From NCBI GenBank assembly GCA_946624065.1, contig CAMORT010000020.1, positions 1 to 39,671 on the forward strand: DNA of 39,671 bases, given 5' to 3'. Position 1 is the first letter of the stretch, and every line of letters starts with the position of its first letter. Positions 7,620 through 15,848 of this stretch are shown one piece after another. The notes below the pieces were generated by a model. That model searched no databases. It was not told the DNA's origin and saw only the letters and a program-made list of their open reading frames with translations. Origin of the DNA: F23-D06 sp002392325. Its GTDB lineage: Bacteria; Bacteroidota; Bacteroidia; Bacteroidales; WCHB1-69. The translations under genes and the position numbers were made by a program.

Positions 7620-7969
7620 ACATTCTCTACATTTTTTTCATTTATTGAAAAAAACGGTAACCATTAATGTTCAGTTTTGGAGAAATTTATGGATGATGAT
7701 ATTGTCTTTGGAATGTACAAAGAATGTGTCGTGTCTGCCTTTCAATGCTGGCCTCTATGGAGATATAGCGAGATGGTTGGAATCTGAATGGTGAATATAT
7801 TATAGAATTTCTGAATGTCAGTCTGTTTGTGGTATCATACCAGATTGTGCAAGAGCTTCTTATTATTTTTGTCCCCGACTGTCACCTTTTCACTTTTTTA
7901 CGTTATGATATTAGTGATTAGTGAGCAGTGAACCGTGATTAGTGGGCAGGCAGTCGGCAACAGTATCGA
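7620..7969. other. Intergenic region with gene remnants and a 7-bp repeat tract
   Basis: 350 bp without a gene. Around 7832-7865 the sequence ATCATACCAGATTG and what follows resembles part of the ORF6N gene (near 4195-4230), so it is probably a relic of a related gene. The last ~55 bp are a degenerate heptamer repeat tract (listed separately). I see no clear terminator for the protease gene. Confidence 0.5.
7912..7951. repeat. Degenerate heptamer tract H1
   Basis: Reads as TTAGTGA TTAGTGA, then GCAGTGA ACCGTGA, then TTAGTGG and a decaying copy. It ends 18 bp before the sigma-factor ATG. The period is 7, with the core (A/C)GTG(A/G). Compare 19071-19107, whose minus strand reads GGTGAAN heptamers, and 20131-20169. 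Confidence 0.7.
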
Positions 7970-8381
7970 ATGGACAAGGCGAAATTTTGGGAGAAGCAGT
8001 ACCGGAGGGGTCACGGCAGGATTGTCGGGATCTGCTACCGCTATGTCAACGACTGGGTGGTGGCGCAGGATCTGGTGCAGGACGTGTTCCTGAAGGCGAT
8101 GGAGACCTTCAAGGCCTACCGCGCCTTCGGCCGCTTCGATGCCTGGCTGACCCGCATTGCCGTGAACCACTGCATCGACTACCTGCGCCAGAAGCCCGAT
8201 TTCATCGCCTTGGAGTCGGAACCCGCCGCCGAACGTCCAAACGAAGACTCCGAACCGATTTGGACCGCCGACTTTACGGAGAAGGAGCTGTTGGAGACTG
8301 TCCAGCAGCTGCCGGACCGTCGTGATCCGCGACACCACCATCGTGTCGGACACGGTGTATCAGGTGAATGGCGAGCAATGA
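7970..8381 (+). pseudogene. ECF sigma factor fused by deletion to another gene's tail
   Basis: From ATG 7970, about 117 codons encode an ECF sigma factor. Region 2 is intact, with VGICYRYVNDWVVAQDLVQD, then VFLKAMETFKAY and FDAWLTRIAVNHCIDYLR. The linker reaches KELLETVQQLPD, which normally leads into region 4 (-35 recognition), but here similarity stops at about 8318. A different frame, 8319-8381, then reads VVIRDTTIVSDTV and VYQVNGEQ to a TGA, which looks like the genuine C-terminus of an unrelated protein. The sigma frame itself runs on into nonsense to 8446. A deletion has joined the two genes and removed region 4. The product could bind core polymerase at most, so I regard it as dead. 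Confidence 0.82.
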
Positions 8382-8411
8382 TTGTCACACCGCGAGCAAC
8401 CGAATTTTTTG

Positions 8412-8419
8412 TACTTTTG
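8412..8419 (+). promoter_or_regulatory. -7 element of parE
   Basis: TACTTTTG, followed by C, 116 bp before the parE ATG. A decayed REP arm (CCTCTCTACA, up to 8494) lies within the leader. Confidence 0.5.
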
Positions 8420-8535
8420 CACCGCATTTGGAAAAGAATGCGATAAAACCATTATGTTACCCTTGTGGAAAAGCGGCTCGTCGCCTCTCTACAAACCGGA
8501 AAAACAGGATTAGACCATTTGTAAGATAACCATTT

Positions 8536-10371
8536 ATGTCAGAATACAAAGACGATGCTATTATAACCCTGAATTGGGATGACCATATCCGCACGCGCCC
8601 CGGCATGTATATCGGAAAGGTGGGCGATGGTTCCTCCCACGATGACGGTATTTATGTGCTGCTGAAAGAGGTGATGGACAACGCCATTGATGAGTTCATG
8701 AACGGCTACGGTAAAGCTATTGAAGTGACTATCAAAGAGAAGCGCGTCACCGTGCGTGACTACGGCCGTGGTATTCCGCTCAACAAAGTAGTGGACTGCT
8801 ATTCTAAGATGAACACCGGTCGTAACTTCAAGGGCGACTTTGCCTCCATCGGTATGAATGGTGTGGGTGTGAAAGCGGTTAACGCATTGTCCACCAGTCT
8901 TTTGGTGCAAAGTGTACGCGATGGCAAAATCAAAAAAGCCGAATTTTCCAAGGGCAAACTGATAAAAGAATATCCGATTGAAGATACAACCGAGAAGAAT
9001 GGAACCATGGCTTCCTTTCTGCCGGACGATACTATTTTTGTCAATTTCGATTGGTACACCGAATACATTGAGAACTTGCTTTGGAACTATGTTTATCTGA
9101 ACCGCGGACTGACGATTAATTTTAACGGGCAAAAATTTTATTCAAAAAATGGTTTGCTTGATTTACTGAACAAAGAAACAGGTTCCGACCGGTTGTACGA
9201 ACCGATTTATCTGACGGATGAAAACTTCGAGTTTGCCATGGTGCACACCAACCGCAAGTATGGCGAAGATTATTACACTTTTGTGAACAGTCAGTACACC
9301 ATTCATGGGGGCACACACCAACAGGCCATGCGTGAAGCCATTGTGAAAACCTTCCGCGATTTCTACAAGAAAAACTTTGAACCGAGTGATGTGCGCAACT
9401 CCGTATGCGCCACCATGTCGGTGAAAATCAAAGATCCGCTGTTCGACTCGCAGACCAAAACCAAGTTGGGTTCCGACTACATGGAGCCCGGCGGACAGAC
9501 GGTCCGTTATTATGTCAATGAAATGATTGGCAGATTGTTGGACAATTATCTCCACAAACATCAGGAGGTGGCGGACATTATTTTGAAAAAAATTCAGGAA
9601 GCCGAAAAAGAGCGCACAGCAATCGCCAATCTGAAAAAACAGTCAAAAGAGCTGCAGAAGAAGGTGAGTTTGAACAACAGCAAGCTACGCGACTGCAAGT
9701 ATCATTTCAACACAAATGATTCGCGTGCCTTGGATACCACTATTTTTATCACAGAGGGTATTTCAGCATCCGGTTCCATCACCCAGTCACGAGATCCCAA
9801 CACGCAGGCGGTGTTCAGTTTGATGGGCAAGCCGGCTAATATTATCAAGAAGAAGAGTGCCATTTATGAAAACAAGGAACTGGCATTGCTTCTGGCCGCG
9901 TTGAATCTCGAAGATGGCTTGGAAGGATTGCGCTATAATAATATTGTCATAGCCACCGATGCCGATGTGGACGGCATGCATATCCGCTTGCTGCTGCTGG
10001 CTTTCTTCCTGCAGCTATTCCCCGATGTGGTTCGTTCGGGTCATGTGTATGTGCTGCAAACACCGCTTTTCCGCGTGCGTAACAAACAAAAAACACATTA
10101 TTGTTATTCGGAAGAAGAAAAACTGGCGGCTATCAAATCATTGGGCGGCAAACCGGAAATTACACGATTTAAAGGTTTGGGTGAAATTTCGCCAAAAGAA
10201 TTCCAAGGTTTTATCGGAAAATCCATTCGTCTGGAACCCGTGGTTTTGGACCCCAAAGCCAATATTGATGCGATAATCGAGTATTATATGGGCAACAATA
10301 CCATGGAACGGCAGAACTTCATCATTGAGAACTTACGGGAAGAAATTGACAACTTTTCAGAAGAATCTTAA
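8536..10371 (+). CDS. parE: DNA topoisomerase IV subunit B
   Basis: 611 residues. This is the ATPase subunit of topoisomerase IV, which with ParC separates daughter chromosomes. The GHKL ATP-binding motifs are EVMDNAIDEFMN, DYGRGIPL and GMNGVGVKAVNAL. The TOPRIM domain shows FITEGISASGS and the metal-binding DADVDGMHIR, followed by ITRFKGLGE. TEGISASGS in place of the usual VEGDSA, together with the shorter length than GyrB, fits the Bacteroidota ParE type. parC is not within the window on either side, so the pair may be split; parC could equally lie elsewhere. The ATG is followed directly by a normal N-terminus (MSEYKDDAIITL). Confidence 0.93.
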   Translation: MSEYKDDAIITLNWDDHIRTRPGMYIGKVGDGSSHDDGIYVLLKEVMDNAIDEFMNGYGKAIEVTIKEKRVTVRDYGRGIPLNKVVDCYSKMNTGRNFKGDFASIGMNGVGVKAVNALSTSLLVQSVRDGKIKKAEFSKGKLIKEYPIEDTTEKNGTMASFLPDDTIFVNFDWYTEYIENLLWNYVYLNRGLTINFNGQKFYSKNGLLDLLNKETGSDRLYEPIYLTDENFEFAMVHTNRKYGEDYYTFVNSQYTIHGGTHQQAMREAIVKTFRDFYKKNFEPSDVRNSVCATMSVKIKDPLFDSQTKTKLGSDYMEPGGQTVRYYVNEMIGRLLDNYLHKHQEVADIILKKIQEAEKERTAIANLKKQSKELQKKVSLNNSKLRDCKYHFNTNDSRALDTTIFITEGISASGSITQSRDPNTQAVFSLMGKPANIIKKKSAIYENKELALLLAALNLEDGLEGLRYNNIVIATDADVDGMHIRLLLLAFFLQLFPDVVRSGHVYVLQTPLFRVRNKQKTHYCYSEEEKLAAIKSLGGKPEITRFKGLGEISPKEFQGFIGKSIRLEPVVLDPKANIDAIIEYYMGNNTMERQNFIIENLREEIDNFSEES

Positions 10372-10416
10372 TAAATCATAATTTTTTTGTTTTTTCGATT
10401 GTTTCAAAAAAAAATG

Positions 10417-10424
10417 TATATTTG
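10417..10424 (+). promoter_or_regulatory. -7 element of the T9SS cargo gene
   Basis: TATATTTG, followed by C, 54 bp before the ATG at 10479. Good match to TAnnTTTG. It gives the gene its own promoter after parE. Confidence 0.6.
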
Positions 10425-10478
10425 CAGGCTCTATCAATAGAAGCTTACAAACTTATTATAAATTAAAATTTCAAACAA

Positions 10479-11789
10479 ATGAAAAAAGTATTTACGCTTT
10501 TAGTTGCTGTGCTCATCGCAGCTACAACATTTGCTCAGTTTACCCCTCGCGTTGTGAAGGACAAAGCTCCCGTCGTGATTGGTAACAAAGAAGCAAAAGC
10601 CGTTACAACCATGCAGAAGGGTGTTGATACCCAAGCTGATTTTTGGTTCAACTTCGCTGACGCCCTTGAAGCTTACTGGGGTATGGAATTGGATGGTTTC
10701 GGACCTCCGATCATGTGCGACACCAATGGTCGTTATCCTTTCTCATCCGGCAATTCCCCTGTACAATTCATGTCATTCGGCCAATTCTATGATTGGGATC
10801 ACCAATGCTGGACCGATTTCTATGATTTGTCTGACTATTCCGGCATGAATGTTCCGTTGATTGGTCAATCCGGTAACTATTCCATCGACTCCCTTCAGTT
10901 GCTGGTACAGTACCACTGGGGTACCAATGTTCCTACCAGCGTTGTGGATACCGTTAGAATTTCCTATTTCTACAATTTGGATGATGAACCGATTTATCAA
11001 CCGTTGTATTACTATGATGACACACACACTGATTATGGTCCTGGTTTCTCTATGATCCGTGTTCCTTACAACAACAAAACTTATGCTGCTGACTACTCCA
11101 CTTGGAGCGAATATGACAGCGCTTTCATTTCTTTAGGTAATAACGCCGTTATCGTTACGGACGATGTTCTTTTCGATTATGAAACGGTTACCGATAGTGT
11201 ATTTTTCTACTATTTCAACTTGCCCGCTCCTGCTGAGCTGAACAACTTGAACTGCAAAAGACTGGGTGTAAGCGTTACCTTCATTCCGGGCAACACCAGA
11301 GACACCTCTTCCATTATCGGTACCGATATCAACAGTTTCCGTACCCTCCTCTATGATGATCCGAGAACAGAATGGAACGAACTCTTTACAGAAGAAATTT
11401 TAAACGATGTTCAAGTAGGTACATTTACCGGTGATGAAAACTTTACGGAAAGTGAAAAATGGTTCCCTGTTCTTCAACCCAACACGTTCTGGCAAGGCAA
11501 CCCGAAACCGTTTATCGGACTCCACGCTAACTGCAACGATTGCGCTATCGTGAATGTTCCTGAAGTCGAAGAGGCAGTTGCTACCGTTTACCCGAACCCT
11601 GCAACTTCTGTAATCACCGTTAACACCAACACCAACGAGGAAGTTCTCGTTGAAATGTTCAACTTGGTTGGTCAAAAAGTTTACAGCGACAAAGTTGTGA
11701 ACAGCACCAAGATCAATGTTGCCAACATGAACGCTGGTGTTTATATGCTGAAAGTTAACAACCACACCACGAAAGTTGTTGTGAAATAA
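10479..11789 (+). CDS. Secreted protein with T9SS type A sorting domain
   Basis: 436 residues. Residues 1-20 are a signal peptide (LLVAVLIAATTFAQ). The middle ~330 residues are acidic, rich in Tyr, Trp and Asp, and of no family I recognise. The last ~75 residues are a textbook T9SS type A domain: VYPNPATSVITV, then EMFNLVGQKVYSD, then MNAGVYMLKV and a final KVVVK. The domain directs export across the outer membrane by the type IX system and is normally cleaved off. With its own promoter and terminator the gene is monocistronic. The mature protein probably sits on the surface or outside the cell; its function is unknown. Confidence 0.9.
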   Translation: MKKVFTLLVAVLIAATTFAQFTPRVVKDKAPVVIGNKEAKAVTTMQKGVDTQADFWFNFADALEAYWGMELDGFGPPIMCDTNGRYPFSSGNSPVQFMSFGQFYDWDHQCWTDFYDLSDYSGMNVPLIGQSGNYSIDSLQLLVQYHWGTNVPTSVVDTVRISYFYNLDDEPIYQPLYYYDDTHTDYGPGFSMIRVPYNNKTYAADYSTWSEYDSAFISLGNNAVIVTDDVLFDYETVTDSVFFYYFNLPAPAELNNLNCKRLGVSVTFIPGNTRDTSSIIGTDINSFRTLLYDDPRTEWNELFTEEILNDVQVGTFTGDENFTESEKWFPVLQPNTFWQGNPKPFIGLHANCNDCAIVNVPEVEEAVATVYPNPATSVITVNTNTNEEVLVEMFNLVGQKVYSDKVVNSTKINVANMNAGVYMLKVNNHTTKVVVK

Positions 11790-11810
11790 TTTCAACATAA
11801 ACCTATAGAA

Positions 11811-11842
11811 AAGAGACCGACATTGTTCGGTCTCTTTTTTTT
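11811..11842 (+). terminator. Rho-independent terminator of the T9SS cargo gene
   Basis: Stem AAGAGACCGA, loop CATTGT, stem TCGGTCTCTT, then a run of T. Ten perfect base pairs, 21 bp after the stop codon. Confidence 0.92.
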
Positions 11843-11876
11843 ATGTCACCATGTCTCGTCACACCTGCTTTTTTTG

Positions 11877-11884
11877 TACTTTTG
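11877..11884 (+). promoter_or_regulatory. -7 element of lysS
   Basis: TACTTTTG, followed by C, 20 bp before the lysS ATG. It implies a very short leader. Confidence 0.6.
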
Positions 11885-11904
11885 CAACCTAAAACACAGT
11901 TGTT

Positions 11905-13620
11905 ATGCCAGAATTATCCGAACAAGAAATTATCCGTAGAAAAAAATTAGACGATTTATTAAATCTCGGTATCAACCCTTATCCGGCTGCCGAATATGAA
12001 GTGAATGCCACAACCGCCCAGATTTTGGAAGAATTCCCTAAGGACAATTCCAAATTCCAGAATGTGAGCATTGCAGGTCGTATTATGACACAGCGCATTA
12101 TGGGTGCCGTCTCCTTCTTTGAGATTCAAGACGCCGTCGGCAGAATCCAAATCTACGCCAAACGCGATGAGATATGCCCCGGTGAGGATAAAACCATGTA
12201 TAACAGTGTGTTCAAAAAATTGGACATCGGTGATATTATCGGTGTGAAAGGTTTTGTGTTCACCACTCAGATGGGTGAAATCAGTGTGCATGTGAAAGAG
12301 TTCACCATTCTTTGCAAGTCTGTTTGCCCACTGCCTATTGTGAAAGAGAAAGACGGCAAAGTGTATGACGCTTTCCAGGATCCGGAGCAGCGCTACCGTC
12401 AGCGTTACATCGACCTCATCGTGAATCCGCAGATCAAAGACACTTTCATCAAGCGTACGCTGTTGGTGAACACCATGCGCAATTATTTGAACGAAAAAGG
12501 TTATTTGGAAGTGGAAACCCCGATTCTGCAACCCCTCTATGGTGGTGCGGCGGCCCGTCCTTTCAAAACCCACCACAACACGCTGGATATGACGCTCTAT
12601 CTGCGTATTGCCGACGAACTCTATCTTAAAAAACTGATTGTGGGCGGGTTCAACGGCGTGTATGAGTTCTCTAAGGATTTCCGTAACGAAGGTATGGACC
12701 GTTTTCACAACCCCGAGTTCACCCAAATGGAACTCTATGTGCCTTATAAGGATTACGAATGGATGATGAACATAGTGGAAGAAATGGTGGAAAGAATTGC
12801 TCTTGCCTTGCATGGCACCACACAAGTGCAGGTAGGGGAGAACATCATTGATTTCAAGCGCCCTTGGAAACGCTACACCATGTTCGAGGCCATTGAGCAT
12901 TTCACCGGCACCGACATTTCCGAAATGGACGAGGCCGCCTTGGCCAAATTCGCTGAATCACAAGGCGTAAAAGTGGACGAGACCATGGGTAAAGGCAAAC
13001 TGATTGACGAGATTTTTGGAGAGACTTGCGAATCAAAACTCATCCAACCGACCTTTATTTACGATTATCCGATTGAGATGTCCCCGTTAACCAAAAAGCA
13101 CCGCTCCAAACCCGGTCTTACCGAGCGTTTTGAAGCCATGTGCAACGGCAAGGAAATCTGTAACGCTTACTCCGAGCTGAACGACCCGATTGATCAGCGT
13201 AAACGTTTCGAGGATCAGTTGGAACTGGGCAAACGCGGTGACACTGAATCCATGGTGCTGGATGAAGACTTCTTGCGCTCTTTGGAAATCGGTATGCCGC
13301 CGACCGCTGGTTTAGGCATCGGCATTGACCGTTTGGCGATGATTATGACTAATTCTCCTTCCATTCAGGATGTGCTTTTCTTCCCGCAAATGCGTCCAGA
13401 AAAGAAACAGGAAGTGAGCAAAGATGAGGATTTTATCGCCTTAGGTATGGATGCTGCGTGGATTCCCGCCTTGAAAAAATTGAATATTTTTACCGTTGAT
13501 CAACTTAAGCAAGCCAATCCCAACAAGTTGTTAAATGACTTGGGTGGCATGCGCAAGAAACTGAAACTGGATGTTCCTGCCGCCACCTTGGAAGTGATTC
13601 AAGGGTGGATAGTGCAATAA
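11905..13620 (+). CDS. lysS: Lysyl-tRNA synthetase (class II)
   Basis: 571 residues; charges tRNA-Lys. An N-terminal OB-fold anticodon-binding domain (about residues 50-150, IAGRIMTQRIMGAVSFFEIQ) is followed by the class II catalytic core, with motif 2 in FRNEGMDRFHNPEFTQME and motif 3 in GLGIGIDRLAMIM. The core ends near residue 500. An extra ~65 residues follow (ALGMDAAWIPALKKLNIF, then LLNDLGGMRKKLKL), shaped like a helix-hairpin-helix. This tail is absent from E. coli LysS (about 505 residues) but, as I recall, usual in Bacteroidota. It sits between its own promoter and the tRNA-Leu promoter. Confidence 0.97.
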   Translation: MPELSEQEIIRRKKLDDLLNLGINPYPAAEYEVNATTAQILEEFPKDNSKFQNVSIAGRIMTQRIMGAVSFFEIQDAVGRIQIYAKRDEICPGEDKTMYNSVFKKLDIGDIIGVKGFVFTTQMGEISVHVKEFTILCKSVCPLPIVKEKDGKVYDAFQDPEQRYRQRYIDLIVNPQIKDTFIKRTLLVNTMRNYLNEKGYLEVETPILQPLYGGAAARPFKTHHNTLDMTLYLRIADELYLKKLIVGGFNGVYEFSKDFRNEGMDRFHNPEFTQMELYVPYKDYEWMMNIVEEMVERIALALHGTTQVQVGENIIDFKRPWKRYTMFEAIEHFTGTDISEMDEAALAKFAESQGVKVDETMGKGKLIDEIFGETCESKLIQPTFIYDYPIEMSPLTKKHRSKPGLTERFEAMCNGKEICNAYSELNDPIDQRKRFEDQLELGKRGDTESMVLDEDFLRSLEIGMPPTAGLGIGIDRLAMIMTNSPSIQDVLFFPQMRPEKKQEVSKDEDFIALGMDAAWIPALKKLNIFTVDQLKQANPNKLLNDLGGMRKKLKLDVPAATLEVIQGWIVQ

Positions 13621-13656
13621 TATTTGTTATCGGGTGGCATATATTAAAAAAAAATG

Positions 13657-13664
13657 TATTTTTG
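13657..13664 (+). promoter_or_regulatory. -7 element of tRNA-Leu
   Basis: TATTTTTG, followed by C, 44 bp before the mature tRNA. The short 5' leader contains a small hairpin (GGGTG GTTT CACCC). Confidence 0.6.
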
Positions 13665-13708
13665 CACCCGATTTCAACGAGTTGAAGTTGGGTGGTTTCA
13701 CCCGCTAA

Positions 13709-13792
13709 GCCGAAGTGGCGGAATAGGTAGACGCGTTGGTCTCAAAAACCAATGAGGTAACACTCGTGCCGGTTCGATCCCGGCCTTCGGTA
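13709..13792 (+). tRNA. tRNA-Leu (CAA)
   Basis: 84 nt. The acceptor arm GCCGAAG pairs with CTTCGGT (one G-U). The anticodon stem TTGGT/ACCAA encloses CTCAAAA, giving anticodon CAA, which reads UUG. A variable arm (TGAGGTAACACTCG) is present, as expected for Leu. T arm GCCGG TTCGATC CCGGC. Discriminator A; CCA is not encoded. Confidence 0.96.
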
Positions 13793-13799
13793 CAAAATG

Positions 13800-13832
13800 C
13801 AGTAGTGTTTTTAAATGCTGCTGTTTTTTTTT
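13800..13832 (+). terminator. Terminator after tRNA-Leu
   Basis: CAGTAG and CTGCTG pair (one G-U) around a 12-nt loop and are followed by nine T. A short but well-placed stem. Confidence 0.65.
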
Positions 13833-13892
13833 GGCAATAAACATCATTGATGGTCGTTACCACATATATTATTAATGTTAAAATCTTTTAAA

Positions 13893-14183
13893 ATGAAAAA
13901 GTATTTTACAATCGCCGCAGTATCAATCCTTTGTGTTTTAATGACCTGTTCCGTGTCTTGCACAAAGAAGAAAAAGTGCACCTGCACTTCCGGCGGCGTA
14001 TATGAAATTGTGGACTCGGCCCGTTTTAGAGCGATGATGTATCATTATCCGGTGCCCATGACCGTGTTCGATACGGTGCTTACCCAAGAATGTTTTGACC
14101 TTAATTATCATGATACGACTTCCATTCATTTCGAGAATTATGGTCTTATCATGCATCCTTTTATGACTTGCATAGAGAAATAA
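13893..14183 (+). CDS. Small Cys-rich putative lipoprotein
   Basis: 96 residues from ATG 13893; an in-frame ATG at 13875 would only add MLKSFK. A hydrophobic signal (YFTIAAVSILCVLMT) leads to CSVSCTKKKKCTCTSG, where the Cys after SVS is the likely lipidation site despite a loose lipobox. The rest is short, with no family I recognise, and has two further Cys near the end (QECFDL, MTCIEK). Probably a periplasm-facing lipoprotein. It has no partner and is followed by the serC promoter. Confidence 0.7.
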   Translation: MKKYFTIAAVSILCVLMTCSVSCTKKKKCTCTSGGVYEIVDSARFRAMMYHYPVPMTVFDTVLTQECFDLNYHDTTSIHFENYGLIMHPFMTCIEK

Positions 14184-14197
14184 CATAATATATTTCG

Positions 14198-14205
14198 TAT
14201 CTTTG
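14198..14205 (+). promoter_or_regulatory. -7 element of the serC operon
   Basis: TATCTTTG, followed by C, 58 bp before the serC ATG. Confidence 0.6.
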
Positions 14206-14263
14206 CATAGTTTTTAGAACAACAATCTAAAATATCATATAACACAAACATAATCAATTAATT

Positions 14264-15382
14264 ATGAAAGAAGTACATAATTTTAATGCAGGACCTTGCG
14301 TCCTTCCGAAAGAAGCAGTTGAATCCACAATCAACGCTATCCGCAATTTTGACAACACTGGTGTCGGTTTGATGGAGATTTCCCATCGTACTCCGGGTTG
14401 GGAGCGAGTGATGGCTGAAACTCGCCAACTGTGGCGCGACCTTCTTAACATTCCTGACAACTACGAAGTGCTTTTCCTCGGTGGTGGTGCCAGCACCCAA
14501 TTCTTCATGGTGCCTGCCAACCTGATGAAGACCAAAGCCGCTTATCTCCAAACTGGTGTTTGGGCAAAGAAAGCCGCTAAGGAAGCCAAGAACTTCGGTA
14601 CAACGGAAATTGTGGCCTCTTCTGAGGATAAGACTTACAACTACATTCCAAAAGGATGGACAGTTCCCTCAGACGCTGACTATTTCCATATCACGACCAA
14701 CAACACCATTTACGGTACCGAAATCCGCAAGGACTTCACCGCAGAAGAGTGCAACAATGTGATGCTCGTGGCTGACATGTCTTCCGACATTATGAGCCGT
14801 CCGGTGGATGTGACCAAATACGGTCTTATCTACGGTGGCGCACAGAAGAATGTGGGTCCTGCCGGCGTTACCTTCGTCATCGTGCGCAAGGACATCCTTG
14901 GCCAGATTGGCGACCGCGCTTACATGAACCCGCTGCCTACGATGGTTGACTATCGCACGCACGCTGCAGAGGAAGCCAAGAACATTTCCATGTTCAACAC
15001 TCCTCCTGTACTGCCTATTTTCGTGATGCACGAAACCCTCACTTGGCTGAAGAACACCATCGGTGGCGTGGCTGAGATGAACAAGATCAACATGAAGAAA
15101 TCCAACCTGTTGTACGAGGAAATCGACCGCAACAGCATGTTCGTGGGCACTGTGGCCGACAAAGCCGACCGTTCCATCATGAACCACTGCTGGGTGATGG
15201 CTCCTGGTTATGAGGACAAACAAGATGCTTTCATGGCCTTCGCCAAAGAGCGTGGCATGATCGGTATCAAAGGTCACCGCTCCGTGGGTGGTTTCCGCGC
15301 TTCCCTCTACAACGCTTGCACCGTGGAAGACGTCGAAGCCCTCGTCGCTTGTATGCAAGAGTTTGAAAAAGCAAATAAATAG
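14264..15382 (+). CDS. serC: Phosphoserine aminotransferase
   Basis: 372 residues. A PLP enzyme that converts 3-phosphohydroxypyruvate and glutamate to phosphoserine (serine synthesis) and can act in vitamin B6 synthesis. Visible are the N-terminal NFNAGPCVLP, the substrate-binding SHRTPGWERVM, GGGASTQFFMVP, and the PLP lysine in YGGAQKNVGPAG. Full family length. It lies upstream of serA on the same strand, with a four-helix-bundle gene in the 466 bp between them; all three are probably co-transcribed. Confidence 0.97.
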   Translation: MKEVHNFNAGPCVLPKEAVESTINAIRNFDNTGVGLMEISHRTPGWERVMAETRQLWRDLLNIPDNYEVLFLGGGASTQFFMVPANLMKTKAAYLQTGVWAKKAAKEAKNFGTTEIVASSEDKTYNYIPKGWTVPSDADYFHITTNNTIYGTEIRKDFTAEECNNVMLVADMSSDIMSRPVDVTKYGLIYGGAQKNVGPAGVTFVIVRKDILGQIGDRAYMNPLPTMVDYRTHAAEEAKNISMFNTPPVLPIFVMHETLTWLKNTIGGVAEMNKINMKKSNLLYEEIDRNSMFVGTVADKADRSIMNHCWVMAPGYEDKQDAFMAFAKERGMIGIKGHRSVGGFRASLYNACTVEDVEALVACMQEFEKANK

Positions 15383-15389
15383 TATTTAC

Positions 15390-15421
15390 TAAGATATTAA
15401 GTTATTAAATATTAAACTATT
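15390..15421. repeat. A+T-rich short repeats left of the four-helix gene
   Basis: AAGATATT, AAGTTATT, AAATATT and AAACTATT follow each other with a period of 7-8, up to the ATG at 15422. TAAGATATTAA (15390-15400) is exactly inverted at 15810-15820 beyond the gene, so the gene lies between 11-bp inverted repeats. Confidence 0.6.
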
Positions 15422-15808
15422 ATGTCTGAGGATGGCAAGAAGGATGCTTTGAAGGATAATTCTTATCAATTTGCTCTAAAAATCATTCTTTTATGCCGAA
15501 AATTGCAGATTGAAGAAAAGGAATATATCATTTCAAAGCAACTTGCCAAATCCGGAACATCAATAGGAGCCAATATAGAAGAGGCATCTGGAGCGCAATC
15601 AACTAATGACTTCATTGCGAAGTTTCATATATCATTGAAAGAAGCAAGGGAATCAAATTACTGGTTAAGATTGTTGAAGGATAGCGGTTTAATAACTTTA
15701 GTAGAGTATGACGAATTGATAAAAGAATTGAATTTCATTATTAATATGCTCACAAAAAGTTTGAAAACAGCCAAAAATAATCTCGATAAAGATAAAGGCC
15801 AAAAATAA
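15422..15808 (+). CDS. Four-helix bundle protein (S23/IVP family)
   Basis: 128 residues, all-helical. The conserved patterns are KQLAKSGTSIGANIEEASGA and FIAKFHISLKEARESNYWL, diagnostic of the 23S rRNA intervening-sequence protein (IVP/S23) family. These small proteins form pentameric barrels and are related in fold to the Avd accessory protein of diversity-generating retroelements. Their cellular role is unsettled. No reverse transcriptase or variable repeat is nearby. The gene is inserted cleanly between serC and serA, flanked by A+T-rich short repeats and an 11-bp inverted repeat, which suggests a mobile or recently arrived gene that reads from the serC promoter. Confidence 0.93.
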   Translation: MSEDGKKDALKDNSYQFALKIILLCRKLQIEEKEYIISKQLAKSGTSIGANIEEASGAQSTNDFIAKFHISLKEARESNYWLRLLKDSGLITLVEYDELIKELNFIINMLTKSLKTAKNNLDKDKGQK

Positions 15809-15848
15809 TTTAATATCTTAATAATTTAATAATTTAATAATCAAAATA
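15809..15848. repeat. A+T-rich short repeats right of the four-helix gene
   Basis: TTAATATCTTA (15810-15820) followed by AATAATTT AATAATTT AATAATC, a period of 8. It matches the left flank as an inverted repeat. Confidence 0.6.

Noticed and set aside
7912..7951. CRISPR array
   Set aside because: The repeats are 7 bp and directly adjacent, without spacers, and no cas genes occur.
11959..12900. Long open frame (313 codons) antisense to lysS
   Set aside because: Lies entirely within lysS, is rich in His/Phe/Val as expected of antisense frames, and has no recognisable domain or promoter.
15422..15808. Diversity-generating retroelement accessory gene (Avd)
   Set aside because: The protein is of the related S23/IVP type, but no reverse transcriptase, template repeat or variable repeat is present in the window.
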